This document shows positions 50,080 to 60,111 of a stretch of 64,000 nt of DNA, piece by piece. The notes under the pieces are model-generated. The model was given only the letters and a program-made list of their open reading frames with translations. It was not told where the DNA came from and did no database searches. Position 1 is the stretch's first letter; each line of letters begins with the position of its first letter. The stretch comes from an uncultured Bacteroidota bacterium. Its GTDB lineage: Bacteria > Bacteroidota > Bacteroidia > Flavobacteriales > Flavobacteriaceae. The stretch is from positions 1 through 64,000 of the forward strand of contig CACHZY010000001.1 in NCBI GenBank assembly GCA_902584445.1. The letters run 5' to 3'. The position numbers and the translations under genes were made by a program.

Positions 50080-50373
50080 ATGAAAGTCAGCCTTTTTAAA
50101 CTTAAAAAAAACCGTAGGTTTAATTATACCCCTAGATACTTTAAAGGTAAAGACCAGGGTAACCTTTATGATTTTGATTCTAAGTTTTCAAAATACCGAG
50201 ACACTCATAATAAAAATGATTTGGGTTACCAATGGAATGAGGCAAGATTGAAAATGAGAATTCGCAGTAACCGAGGACTCCCTATTAGATTATTTATTAT
50301 AATATCCTTTTTATTACTAATATTCCTTTATATTATTGACTTTGATTTTTCCATTTTTACTGTTTTTAATTAA
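50080..50373 (+). CDS. Conserved small basic protein with one C-terminal TM segment
   Basis: 97-aa ORF between ribH and mutL; PIRLFIIISFLLLIFLYIIDF; start of mutL follows directly. Confidence 0.75.
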   Translation: MKVSLFKLKKNRRFNYTPRYFKGKDQGNLYDFDSKFSKYRDTHNKNDLGYQWNEARLKMRIRSNRGLPIRLFIIISFLLLIFLYIIDFDFSIFTVFN

Positions 50374-52160
50374 TGGCTGACATCATTTCACTTTTGCCGG
50401 ATCATGTCGCTAATCAAATAGCTGCTGGAGAGGTAATCCAAAGACCGGCATCCGTAGTTAAAGAATTACTTGAAAATGCTATAGACTCAGGAGCAGACGA
50501 AATTAAGTTATTGATTAAAGACGCTGGTAAAACAATGATTCAGCTAATTGATAATGGGATTGGGATGACAACTAGTGATGCTCGTTTGGCTTTTGAGAGA
50601 CATGCTACTTCAAAGATAAGATCTGCAGATGATCTATTTTCAATTAGCTCAAAAGGTTTTAGGGGAGAAGCACTTGCATCTATTGCTGCAATTGCCCATG
50701 TTGAAATTCATACTAAAACCGAAGATGACGAAATAGGGACTTGCCTCAAGATATCAGGAAGTAAATTTGAAATGCAGGATGTTTCAGTTGTCCCAAGGGG
50801 GACCTCAATTTCTGTGAAAAATCTTTTTTTTAACGTTCCAGCGAGAAGAAATTTTCTAAAGTCAGATAAAGTTGAAATTCGTCACATTATAGATGAATTT
50901 AACCGCGTTGCACTCTCTCATCCAGAGGTCAAGTTTGTTTTCTATCAAAACGAAACGGAACTGTTTTCGATTTCTGAAAGTAATTTCAGAAAAAGAATTG
51001 CCAATATTTTTGGAAATAAGATTGAAGAAAAATTAATTCCTGTTGAAGAAATGACATCGGTTGCAGGTTTTGAAGGTTTTATTGTTAAACCTGAATTTGC
51101 AAAAAAATCAAGAGGTCAGCAATTTTTCTTTGTCAATCGAAGATTCATTAAAAGTCCTTTCTTACACCACGCTATATGTTGTGCTTTTCAGGGTTTAATT
51201 AAGGATCGATATCATCCTGGTTATTTTTTACATATTCAGATTGATCCTAAGACGATAGATATAAATATACACCCTACCAAAACTGAAATCAAATTTGAGG
51301 AGGAGCAAAATCTTTACGCAATAATTAAATCAATGACAAAACATAGTTTGGGAATGTTTCAGGTATCTCCCATTTTAGATTTTGATCGAGATCCTGCGTT
51401 TGACACCCCATATTCAATGGCACAAAATAACCTTACTAAAATTCCTTCAGTTGAGATTGACTCTAGTTTCAATCCCTTTCAGCAAGTCGATTTAACTCAA
51501 ACCAAAGCATCCAAGGACAAATGGGAAAGCTTATATTCAGGACTAAATATAGCAGGAACCAAAACAAACTCTGATGATGAGCTTAAAATGGCGATTGAAC
51601 AAACACCGAAAGTTTTTCAGTTATTCAAAAAATATATCGTTACAAGCACCCGATCTGGGTTGCTAATAATTAATCAAAACCGCGCTCACCAAAGGGTACT
51701 TTATGAGGCTTTTTTGTCCAGTATTACAGAAAGAAATATTCACAGTCAACAGCTAATGTTTCCTAAAGAATTAGAATTGTCAACCAAGCAATTGGCGTTA
51801 TTTGATGATTTTGAAGATAACCTTAAGGCTATGGGTTTTATTTTAGAGAGACATAATAATAAATTGATGATCATAGGAATTCCTTCAATTTGTGACGACC
51901 GTCAAGTGGAACAATTGTTTGATGAAGTTCTTACTTCTTCAGATTCATCAGAAGATCTTGAGAGTTTTAGTCAAGCAGATTACATAGCAAAACTTATGTC
52001 AAGATCACTTGCTGTAAATAGTAATAAACCCCTCTCTACAATTGAACAACAGGTACTTGTTGATGATCTTTTTGCTTGTAAAGAGCCACTGACCTCCCCT
52101 TTTAATCGTAAGATTTTTATTACTTTAGATAAAGATGAATTAGATAAGAAATTGAATTGA
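50373..52160 (+). CDS. mutL: DNA mismatch repair protein MutL
   Basis: LPDHVANQIAAGEVIQRPASVVKELLENAIDSGAD; GFRGEALASIAAIA; NVPARRNFL. Confidence 0.98.
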   Translation: MADIISLLPDHVANQIAAGEVIQRPASVVKELLENAIDSGADEIKLLIKDAGKTMIQLIDNGIGMTTSDARLAFERHATSKIRSADDLFSISSKGFRGEALASIAAIAHVEIHTKTEDDEIGTCLKISGSKFEMQDVSVVPRGTSISVKNLFFNVPARRNFLKSDKVEIRHIIDEFNRVALSHPEVKFVFYQNETELFSISESNFRKRIANIFGNKIEEKLIPVEEMTSVAGFEGFIVKPEFAKKSRGQQFFFVNRRFIKSPFLHHAICCAFQGLIKDRYHPGYFLHIQIDPKTIDINIHPTKTEIKFEEEQNLYAIIKSMTKHSLGMFQVSPILDFDRDPAFDTPYSMAQNNLTKIPSVEIDSSFNPFQQVDLTQTKASKDKWESLYSGLNIAGTKTNSDDELKMAIEQTPKVFQLFKKYIVTSTRSGLLIINQNRAHQRVLYEAFLSSITERNIHSQQLMFPKELELSTKQLALFDDFEDNLKAMGFILERHNNKLMIIGIPSICDDRQVEQLFDEVLTSSDSSEDLESFSQADYIAKLMSRSLAVNSNKPLSTIEQQVLVDDLFACKEPLTSPFNRKIFITLDKDELDKKLN

Positions 52161-52900
52161 TGCGCAACATCACTGAAACAGTAAAGCATTTACTGATCAT
52201 TAATGGTATTTTTTTCTTAGCCACACTTACACTAGGTAATCAAGTATATGATTGGTTTGCTTTACATTACCCAACTAATTCGAAGTTTGAATATTGGCAG
52301 CCATTAACTCACATGTTCATGCATGGAGATTTTTCCCATATATTTTTTAATATGTTTGGATTATGGATGTTTGGAACTCCATTAGAGCAAATGTGGGGAA
52401 AGCAGAAATTCATATTTTTTTATATTTCAACAGGTCTAGGGGCTGCCTTACTTCAATTATTACTTTACTACTATCAAATAGATATGGTCAATTCCTTACT
52501 TACCGATTTTGGTTTGTCAGGCTATGATATAGGTCAATTTTATGAATCTGCCCAACTGCCTACTCAAGCAATAAATGAGGTTGGAGAGAAAAGTCTTTCA
52601 GGAGCATACAATGCTTACCGCTCTGTTATGGTTGGTGCTTCAGGAGCTCTCTATGGTGTTTTGGTTGGCTTTGCAATGTTGTTCCCAAATGCTCAATTAA
52701 TGTTATTGTTCCCGCCTATACCTGTGAAAGCAAAAATACTTGTTCCTATTTTAATCCTGGCTGATCTTTTCTTTGGCTTTTCCTCATATTCCATTGGTCC
52801 AATTGCCCACTTTGCTCACGTGGGTGGAGCACTTACAGGACTTGCAATGATGTGGTACTGGAAAAAGCATCAGTTTAAAAATAACCGTTGGGATTTATGA
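52160..52900 (+). CDS. Rhomboid family intramembrane serine protease (1)
   Basis: HMFMHGDFSHIFFNMFGLW; VMVGASGALYGVLVGF; HFAHVGGALTG. Confidence 0.94.
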   Translation: MRNITETVKHLLIINGIFFLATLTLGNQVYDWFALHYPTNSKFEYWQPLTHMFMHGDFSHIFFNMFGLWMFGTPLEQMWGKQKFIFFYISTGLGAALLQLLLYYYQIDMVNSLLTDFGLSGYDIGQFYESAQLPTQAINEVGEKSLSGAYNAYRSVMVGASGALYGVLVGFAMLFPNAQLMLLFPPIPVKAKILVPILILADLFFGFSSYSIGPIAHFAHVGGALTGLAMMWYWKKHQFKNNRWDL

Positions 52901-53757
52901 ATTTCTTGGATAACATGCGCTACAGAATTTCTACTTTCTCCATTGCGGAAAAAATAATTTTATTCAACGTATTTTGTTTTTTAGTACCAATGCTGCTTAA
53001 TACAGTTTTTTTCTTGCTAAAAGTACCTTCAGGAGCTTATATGAATTGGATTCAACTTTCTCCTAAATTCGACACCTTTATTACAAGACCTTGGACCTTG
53101 ATTTCCTATAGTTTTTTTCACAGTAGTTTTTTTCATCTATTATGGAATATGCTTTTGCTTTTCTACGCAGGCAGGTTATTACTTAACCTATTTCCAGATA
53201 AAATATTTATAAATAATTATTTTTTGGGAGTCTTTGCTGGAGGTTTAATTTTTGTTATTAGTTATGCGCTTTTTCCAGTTTTCAAAGGGACTTATCCCCC
53301 TATGATAGGAGCCTCAGCTGGAGTGATGGCAGTATTTATATTTATCTGTACTTATAACCCTGATCAAGAAATTAGGGTTTTATTTTTTAACATTAAACTA
53401 AAATATCTTGGGATGGTATTTTTCTTCCTAGATATTATTCAAATACCCTATGGGAATGCTGGTGGTCATTTGGCACACATTGGTGGAGCGTTATTAGGCT
53501 TTTTCTATGCAAGACAACTGGAAAATGGGCGAGATATTGGAATTGGATTTGAGCGAGTTTGGCGATACTTATTTATGTCAAAGCAACTTAAAACTATTTA
53601 TAAATCCCAAAAAAAAGAACGTTCCAATTCAAATAATAAAAATAGTGCTGACCGTCAAAAAAAGATTGATGCTATTTTAGATAAGATTAGTAAGTCAGGA
53701 TACGACAGCCTTTCTAATGAGGATAAAGACTTTCTTTTTGAAGCAGGAAAAAAATGA
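52897..53757 (+). CDS. Rhomboid family intramembrane serine protease (2)
   Basis: SFFHSSFFHLLWNMLLL; PMIGASAGVMAVFIF; HLAHIGGALLGFFYAR; adds a DUF6576-like C-terminal tail. Confidence 0.94.
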   Translation: MNFLDNMRYRISTFSIAEKIILFNVFCFLVPMLLNTVFFLLKVPSGAYMNWIQLSPKFDTFITRPWTLISYSFFHSSFFHLLWNMLLLFYAGRLLLNLFPDKIFINNYFLGVFAGGLIFVISYALFPVFKGTYPPMIGASAGVMAVFIFICTYNPDQEIRVLFFNIKLKYLGMVFFFLDIIQIPYGNAGGHLAHIGGALLGFFYARQLENGRDIGIGFERVWRYLFMSKQLKTIYKSQKKERSNSNNKNSADRQKKIDAILDKISKSGYDSLSNEDKDFLFEAGKK

Positions 53758-53791
53758 TTAGGGAGTTTCATTTGGATTTAATTGCTAAAGC

Positions 53792-54799
53792 ATGAAATTA
53801 AATTTTATAAGTAAATCCTTGATGTTTATCAATCTTATATTATTGATCCTACAGCTCCTTCTGATGGGTTCATTTGGTGGAGGGTATTATTATTATCCTT
53901 TTTTAAACTTGATGGTCCCTTTTATTATTTTGATTAATTGCTTCTTTTTTATTTTTTGGATTATCAAGCTTAAGTGGCCATTTGTAATGTTTGTTTTTTC
54001 TCTTTTAATAAGTTATACTGAGTGGGAACGCTTTTATAAGCTTCCAAATAATGGAATTCCTGTTTCAAAAGGACTTAAACTGATGAGCTTTAACGTTAGA
54101 TTGTTTAATAGTTATAACTGGATAGATCAGGAAAATGTTCCTGAATCCATTTTATCTTTTGTTAATGAGGAGAGTCCAGATATTTTATGTTTACAAGAAT
54201 TTTCAAAAGAATTTAGTCCACCATTCAAAAGTTATCCTTATACCTATATTCAATCTTCAAGCAAAAATGGTCAAAACGGCCTTTGTATTTTATCTAAATA
54301 CCCCCTTTATAATAGGGGCTTTATTCCTTTTGAAAATTCAAATAATGGCGCTGTGTTCGCAGAAATATTTTATAAAAGGGATACGCTTAGAATTTATAAC
54401 CTTCACTTAGAATCATTGAGAATTAATTTCAAGGACACTCTTTTAACCAGAGTAAACTCTAAGAAATTTATTAATCGAATTACTGATGTAATAAAGAAGC
54501 AAGAAGTTCAAATGGCTGAATTTGAAAAGATTGATAAAAAAAATTTAAATCCTTCCATCATTTGTACTGATTTAAATAATAATGCTTTTTCTAAGATTTA
54601 TAAAGGCATTAAAAATAAAAGGATAGATGCTTTTTCAATTGCAGGAAATGGATTAGGTGGGACTTATAATTTGGCCAATTTTCCTTTTCGAATCGATTTT
54701 ATTTTTTTTGACCCCAGAATGGAGATAATTGAGTTTAATACCCACAGTATTAATCTCTCTGATCACAACCCAGTAAGTGCAGTTTTAAGGTGGAAATGA
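53792..54799 (+). CDS. Membrane-anchored endonuclease/exonuclease/phosphatase family protein
   Basis: N-terminal TMs; LKLMSFNVRLFN, ILCLQEFSKE, IICTDLNNN, RIDFIFFDP, SDHNPVSAVL. Confidence 0.93.
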   Translation: MKLNFISKSLMFINLILLILQLLLMGSFGGGYYYYPFLNLMVPFIILINCFFFIFWIIKLKWPFVMFVFSLLISYTEWERFYKLPNNGIPVSKGLKLMSFNVRLFNSYNWIDQENVPESILSFVNEESPDILCLQEFSKEFSPPFKSYPYTYIQSSSKNGQNGLCILSKYPLYNRGFIPFENSNNGAVFAEIFYKRDTLRIYNLHLESLRINFKDTLLTRVNSKKFINRITDVIKKQEVQMAEFEKIDKKNLNPSIICTDLNNNAFSKIYKGIKNKRIDAFSIAGNGLGGTYNLANFPFRIDFIFFDPRMEIIEFNTHSINLSDHNPVSAVLRWK

Positions 54800-54802
54800 T
54801 AA

Positions 54803-55399
54803 TTAAACCTTAAGTTTTTTTAGATAATTATTACTTTCCGGGCCTAAATTAAAAATCAAATCCAGAATGCTTAAATTATTGATAAATCCATATTTTGAAT
54901 TAAATACCTGATGATAAATCGGTATTTTATAAATGGTTTTTTGTTTAGCATTAATTAATTCGGAAAATTCGTCAACCTTATTTGTTTTTTTAAATTTTAT
55001 TACTATTTCTAGCAACGAAAATATTTTTTTAATCAAAGCCATGTTTAGATCCATCAATTTCAAGTGTTTCTCGTGAAAAAAAGGATAAAGATCATCCTCA
55101 TAAAATTCAAAGAAAGGAGACGAACGATATGAAGATTCTAACGATTTCCAGTGATCTCTTTGCCAAGAGGAGTCATTAAAAATATTAACGTCCCTATCTA
55201 GTTGATTTTTTTGATTTTTATTGTTTGAAATGGGAATAGTGAGATTTAATTTACCATTTGCGCCATAAATTTCTGTACGATTGCGATATGTTTGTTTTTG
55301 GTAATGATTTGTTAAAACAAATGTAATCTCTTTTTTTGCAACTATCCATGCCATATATCTAATTGAAGGAAGATATGCAGGACAAACCCCAGCGTTCAT
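54803..55399 (-). CDS. WbqC family protein (start at 55399 likely)
   Basis: CPAYLPSIRYMAWIVAKKEITFVLTNHYQKQTYRNRTEIYGANGKLNLTIPI. Confidence 0.88.
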   Translation of the reverse strand: MNAGVCPAYLPSIRYMAWIVAKKEITFVLTNHYQKQTYRNRTEIYGANGKLNLTIPISNNKNQKNQLDRDVNIFNDSSWQRDHWKSLESSYRSSPFFEFYEDDLYPFFHEKHLKLMDLNMALIKKIFSLLEIVIKFKKTNKVDEFSELINAKQKTIYKIPIYHQVFNSKYGFINNLSILDLIFNLGPESNNYLKKLKV

Positions 55400-57102
55400 T
55401 AGCTTGCTTTTTTCTTTTTTCTTTTTCGGATAAATAAGTAGCCTTGCCAAATTATTATTGATATTAAGAAATATGGAAAGTATGAAACACGTTTTCCGTC
55501 ACCACCTACAGTGCTAAACACTCTATCCCATCTGACTTTCCAATTGCTTAACCCATCATTAATTCCAGAAATACTAAACCAAATAAATACAGGTTTTCCA
55601 ACAATATGATCTTCAGGCACAAACCCCCAAAAACGACTGTCTTCTGATCGGTGGCGATTGTCACCCATCATCCAAAAATAGTCTTGTAAGAAGGTGTATT
55701 GATTGACTTTTTTATCATTTATGAAAATTTCATTTCCTATTGTTTTAAGGCTATTATTTTCATAATCTACAATGATCTTTTTATAAAGAGAAAGATTAGA
55801 TAAATTTATTGCTATGGTTTGACCGCTAGCAGGTATTTCAATAGGTCCAAAATTATCTTGATTCCAATCAAATGGAATTTTATTGGGAAAGAAGTTAGTA
55901 TTAGGAGTTTTTATTTTTTGATTTTTTTGAACCAAACTATCAATCCAGCCTTGTTTTTCTATTTCTTCTGCCTCTTCAATTGTTAGATTAAGTTCTTTAG
56001 ACTTTTCCAATACTTCACTTATCCTTAAGCCCAAGGACCTGACCAGGGAAATAGGTATTCCACTTTCTCGGGTTATAACTATAAAATTATCTGAGCTATT
56101 ACCACTTGTTCCAACTATGTACGGTGAAAGTTTGGAGTAACTATTTTGTGTGATATTTTCTATTCGAAATCTTCGGTAGAAATCCGTTAGTCCTAATTGA
56201 GAAAGTTTTCTAGAAGAAATACCTTTGTTACTGAAAGCAGTAAAGTTGAATTGGATCCTAGCTCTATCTGGCAGTACATTTTTATTCTCATTAATATAAA
56301 CAAACCCTTTTTTAATTTCAAGCTTATCTCCAGGTAAACCAACACACCTTTTAACATAATTAGATTTTTTATCTGTTGGTTTTTTTACTCCTGCTTCTTT
56401 AACAAAAAACTGCCTCACTGTATCTGCTGGCCAATTAAATACAACGATATCGTTCCGTTTGATTTTTTGAAATTTGGGAAGGCGAATATAGGGTAGCTGT
56501 GGTTTTTTTAGGTAAGATCTACTTTTAATTAATGGCAGTGTGTCATGTACCATTGGAAAAGCAATAGTAGTTGAGGGAACTCTAGCTCCATAATGGAATT
56601 TACTAACAAACAGAAAATCCCCAATTAATAATGATTTCTCTAATGATCCAGTGGGTATGATGTAGGGTTGAAAAAAATAATTATGGACAAAAGTTGCAGC
56701 TACAACAGCAAAAATTATCGAACCAATCCATTCATTAAAAGTTGATCTTACGATCATCGATTCATCGGAAATATATTTTGGATTTTTTTGGTAATTAATA
56801 GTGTAGATAAAGAAACCAAGTGATAAAATAGCAAAAAGACCATCTATAGGACTTTTTTTACCAAAGTGTTTTGCTGTATCTACCCAAAGGACCATAAACA
56901 TCATAAGGTTAATGACTGGAAGAAATAAAAGTAAAACCCACCATTTAGGACGATGTAATATTTTTAAGAATATAATTGCGTTATAAACCGGTACAATTGC
57001 TTTCCAAGGGTCTTCTCCAGCTGTTTTATAGAGTTTCCATGTTCCTAAGAAATGAATTACTTGTATTGAAAGAAAAAATAAAATCCACTGAAATTCATTC
57101 AT
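55399..57102 (-). CDS. lepB: Signal peptidase I with N-terminal membrane domain (DUF5684-like)
   Basis: IIPTGSLEKSLLIGDFLFVSKFHYGARVP (catalytic Ser), NYVKRCVGLPGDKLEI (Lys), YFWMMGDNRHRSEDSRFWGFVPEDHIVGKPVFIW. Confidence 0.95.
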   Translation of the reverse strand: MNEFQWILFFLSIQVIHFLGTWKLYKTAGEDPWKAIVPVYNAIIFLKILHRPKWWVLLLFLPVINLMMFMVLWVDTAKHFGKKSPIDGLFAILSLGFFIYTINYQKNPKYISDESMIVRSTFNEWIGSIIFAVVAATFVHNYFFQPYIIPTGSLEKSLLIGDFLFVSKFHYGARVPSTTIAFPMVHDTLPLIKSRSYLKKPQLPYIRLPKFQKIKRNDIVVFNWPADTVRQFFVKEAGVKKPTDKKSNYVKRCVGLPGDKLEIKKGFVYINENKNVLPDRARIQFNFTAFSNKGISSRKLSQLGLTDFYRRFRIENITQNSYSKLSPYIVGTSGNSSDNFIVITRESGIPISLVRSLGLRISEVLEKSKELNLTIEEAEEIEKQGWIDSLVQKNQKIKTPNTNFFPNKIPFDWNQDNFGPIEIPASGQTIAINLSNLSLYKKIIVDYENNSLKTIGNEIFINDKKVNQYTFLQDYFWMMGDNRHRSEDSRFWGFVPEDHIVGKPVFIWFSISGINDGLSNWKVRWDRVFSTVGGDGKRVSYFPYFLISIIIWQGYLFIRKRKKKKAS

Positions 57103-57107
57103 ATTAA

Positions 57108-57806
57108 TTAAAAATTTAAAACATCATCCATTTTAAAAATCCCTTTTTTACCAACTATCCATTCAGCAGCAATTAATGCTCCATAGGCAAACCCTTTCCT
57201 ATCAAATGCCTCATGCCTAATTGTTATTGAATCAATATCAGATTTATATTGGATAGTATGAATTCCAGGGACTTCGCCCTCTCTAATTGATTTAATTTCT
57301 AATTCATCTTCACCAGCATCTTGCTCACACCATTTTTTCAAATTAGAGTTTTCGATAATTCCTTCTGCAAGCGTTATGGCAGTTCCACTAGGTGCATCTA
57401 ATTTGTGAATATGATGTATTTCCTCCACGGAGGCTTTATAATCTGAATGGTTCTGTACTATTTTTGCCAGAGTCTTATTTAGCTTAAAAAACAAATTTAC
57501 TCCTATACTGAAGTTCGATGCGTATAAAAAAGCAGTCTTATTGTGTAATGCAATTTTGGTAACTTTTTTATATTGGTCTAACCACCCTGTTGTTCCGCAG
57601 ATTACAGGGATTGAATTTTCTAATGCAGTAATTACGTTATTAACCGCGGCGGAAGGGATGCTAAAGTTTATAGCAACATCTGCTTTAATTAGATTACCGT
57701 GATTATAATCTTTGTCTATTTTATAGACTATTTCGTGTCCTCTTTCTAGGGCAATTTTTTCAATTGCTTTTCCCATTCGACCATAACCTAATAGCCCTAT
57801 CTTCAT
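57108..57806 (-). CDS. dapB: 4-hydroxy-tetrahydrodipicolinate reductase
   Basis: IGLLGYGRMGKAIE; CGTTGWL; EEIHHIHKLDAPSGTAITLAEG. Confidence 0.97.
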   Translation of the reverse strand: MKIGLLGYGRMGKAIEKIALERGHEIVYKIDKDYNHGNLIKADVAINFSIPSAAVNNVITALENSIPVICGTTGWLDQYKKVTKIALHNKTAFLYASNFSIGVNLFFKLNKTLAKIVQNHSDYKASVEEIHHIHKLDAPSGTAITLAEGIIENSNLKKWCEQDAGEDELEIKSIREGEVPGIHTIQYKSDIDSITIRHEAFDRKGFAYGALIAAEWIVGKKGIFKMDDVLNF

Positions 57807-57815
57807 TTAAAACTT

Positions 57816-58370
57816 TTAAATTTTGACTAAAACTTTCAATCCCACATTGGTTTGTGAGCCTAAAAAATCAGAGTTGAATTGAGGTTTTACACTTAAATTG
57901 TCTTTAACATTAAATTGCATTAAATGTGCGCTAACATTAGCATCTAAAATATTTAACATATAAGTCCCTAATATAAAAAGAAATGACATATCTCTATAAT
58001 TTTTGTGGAACTTCATACCTTCAATTAATTTACTTTTATCTGGTATCAGTTCGATAAATTCGTCATCCTTATACCCAGCATTTCTTCTTTTATATGCAGT
58101 TCTATATCGACTTAATTCGTCCTGATTATAAACATAGCCGTATACTGATCCACCTATCGCAGCAAATACAAGAGGAACCTTCCAGACTTTTCCAATATAT
58201 ATTTGACCTAAACCGGGAAAAATTGCTGAGTAAAATGCTGCTTTTGATGGAGTTAGAGGATCTTCTATCAAGCGTTGTTTTCGGCTTTTAGGATTCTCTT
58301 TGGGGAGTTCTTGAGCTAAAAGTTGCAGATTGACTATAAATAAAAATAAGAGAAAGACACTAGTCTTCAC
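57816..58370 (-). CDS. DUF5683 domain membrane protein
   Basis: PSKAAFYSAIFPGLGQIYIGKVWKVPLVFAAIGGSVYGYVYN; between parB and dapB. Confidence 0.85.
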   Translation of the reverse strand: MKTSVFLLFLFIVNLQLLAQELPKENPKSRKQRLIEDPLTPSKAAFYSAIFPGLGQIYIGKVWKVPLVFAAIGGSVYGYVYNQDELSRYRTAYKRRNAGYKDDEFIELIPDKSKLIEGMKFHKNYRDMSFLFILGTYMLNILDANVSAHLMQFNVKDNLSVKPQFNSDFLGSQTNVGLKVLVKI

Positions 58371-59256
58371 GTTTGATTCTTTTAATTAAATCGTTTAAAC
58401 TTTTATTGGAGCCAAAGGGTATTATAATTGAACCTTTACCTTTTTTATTTACTTTAACAAATACACGAGAATTCAAATATTTCTTAAGTTCATTTTCAGC
58501 ATCGGTATGAACCTTAGAAATTTTAGCGTATTTTTTCTTACTTTCTATACCTAAATTGAGTTTTTTAACTAACTCCTCAGTATTCCTTACAGAAAGTCCT
58601 TTTGAAATGATTTTTTCATAAATTTTTAATTGCTCTTCCTGCTGTTCAATATTTATTAAAGCTCTACCATGCCCCATAGATAAAAAACCATCTCTAATTC
58701 CTGACTGAATAATAGGGTCTAATTTGAGAAGCCTCATGTAGTTTGCGACAGTTGACCTCTTTTTACCAACCCTTTGGCTTAGTTGGTTTTGAGTAAGATT
58801 TATTTCTTCAACCAATCTATTATAAGAAAGTGCTATTTCAATAGGGTCAAGATCTCTTCTCTGAATATTTTCAACCAAAGCCATCTCAAGGATTTCTTGG
58901 TCATTCGCAATTCTAACATAAGTAGGAATGGTTTTGAGTTTAATAGATCTTGCAGCTCTTAATCGCCGTTCACCTGAAACTAATTGATATTTATTATTAT
59001 CTAATTTTCTTACTGTTATGGGCTGGATTATGCCAAGTGTTTTAATAGATTCAGCCAATTCTAAAACAGATTCTTCATTAAAATTTGTTCTGGGTTGAAA
59101 AGGATTGATTTCAATTTGTTTTAATTCTAAATCGATAATATTACCTGTAATCTTATCTGCACTAATCTCATTTATTGAATTGATCTCATTTTGAGGATCG
59201 TCTAGAAGAGCAGACAAACCTCTACCCAAAGCCTGTTTTTTATTTTTCTTAGCCAT
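58360..59256 (-). CDS. parB: ParB family chromosome partitioning protein
   Basis: KQALGRGLSALLDD; INPFQPRTNFNEESVLELAESIKTLGIIQPITVRKL; LVSGERRLRAARSI; LSQRVGKKRSTVANYMRLLKL. Confidence 0.97.
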   Translation of the reverse strand: MAKKNKKQALGRGLSALLDDPQNEINSINEISADKITGNIIDLELKQIEINPFQPRTNFNEESVLELAESIKTLGIIQPITVRKLDNNKYQLVSGERRLRAARSIKLKTIPTYVRIANDQEILEMALVENIQRRDLDPIEIALSYNRLVEEINLTQNQLSQRVGKKRSTVANYMRLLKLDPIIQSGIRDGFLSMGHGRALINIEQQEEQLKIYEKIISKGLSVRNTEELVKKLNLGIESKKKYAKISKVHTDAENELKKYLNSRVFVKVNKKGKGSIIIPFGSNKSLNDLIKRIKRED

Positions 59257-60037
59257 TAACAGTTTGTTTTTTTTTCTTCTTCAAAATTTCGTTGGCAAGG
59301 GATAGATAATTTTTCGCCCCTCTACTCGTAGCGTCGTAATCAATAATATTTTCTCCAAAACTAGGAGCTTCACTCAATCTAATATTACGTTGAATTATTG
59401 TTCTGAAAACCATCTTTCCAAAGTGCTTTCTAACTTCCTCCACTACTTGATTAGATAATCTTAAACGAGAGTCATACATCGTAAGCAGAAGTCCTTCAAT
59501 ATCAAGGTTTTTATTGTGAATTTTCTGTACACTTTTTATAGTATTTAAAAGCTTACCTAATCCTTCTAAAGCAAAGTACTCACATTGTATTGGAATCACC
59601 AAAGAATCTGCTGCAGCAAGTGCATTAAGGGTAATCAATCCTAATGATGGTGCACAATCTATAATTATATAATCATATAAATTAACGACAGGATCCAAAG
59701 CTTTTTTTAACATATACTCCCTGTTTTTTTTATCAATTAATTCAATTTCTGAGGCAACTAAATCAATATGAGATGGAACTATATCTAGATTTGGTGTATT
59801 AGTAGTTAATATTGTGTCATTGGTCTTAGCGGTGTGCTCTAATAATTGGTATGTACCTAATTTCTGACTCTTAACATCTATACCTAAACCAGAAGTTGCG
59901 TTGGCTTGTGGATCTGCATCAACCAAAAGAATTTTTTTTTCAAGTATTGCTAAAGCTGCCGCCAGATTGACAGCAGATGTTGTTTTACCAACACCCCCTT
60001 TTTGATTTGCAATTGCTATGATTTTGGCCTTTACCAA
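59249..60037 (-). CDS. parA: ParA family chromosome partitioning ATPase (TTG start)
   Basis: IIAIANQKGGVGKTTSAVNLAAAL; LLVDADPQANATSGLG; DYIIIDCAPSLGLITLNAL. Confidence 0.97.
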   Translation of the reverse strand: MVKAKIIAIANQKGGVGKTTSAVNLAAALAILEKKILLVDADPQANATSGLGIDVKSQKLGTYQLLEHTAKTNDTILTTNTPNLDIVPSHIDLVASEIELIDKKNREYMLKKALDPVVNLYDYIIIDCAPSLGLITLNALAAADSLVIPIQCEYFALEGLGKLLNTIKSVQKIHNKNLDIEGLLLTMYDSRLRLSNQVVEEVRKHFGKMVFRTIIQRNIRLSEAPSFGENIIDYDATSRGAKNYLSLANEILKKKKKQTVNG

Positions 60038-60111
60038 GTAGATGAAATTTGTTTAAAAATACAATTAAAATTATGGTCAAAAAAATAATACTGAAATTAG
60101 ATGATTATAAC

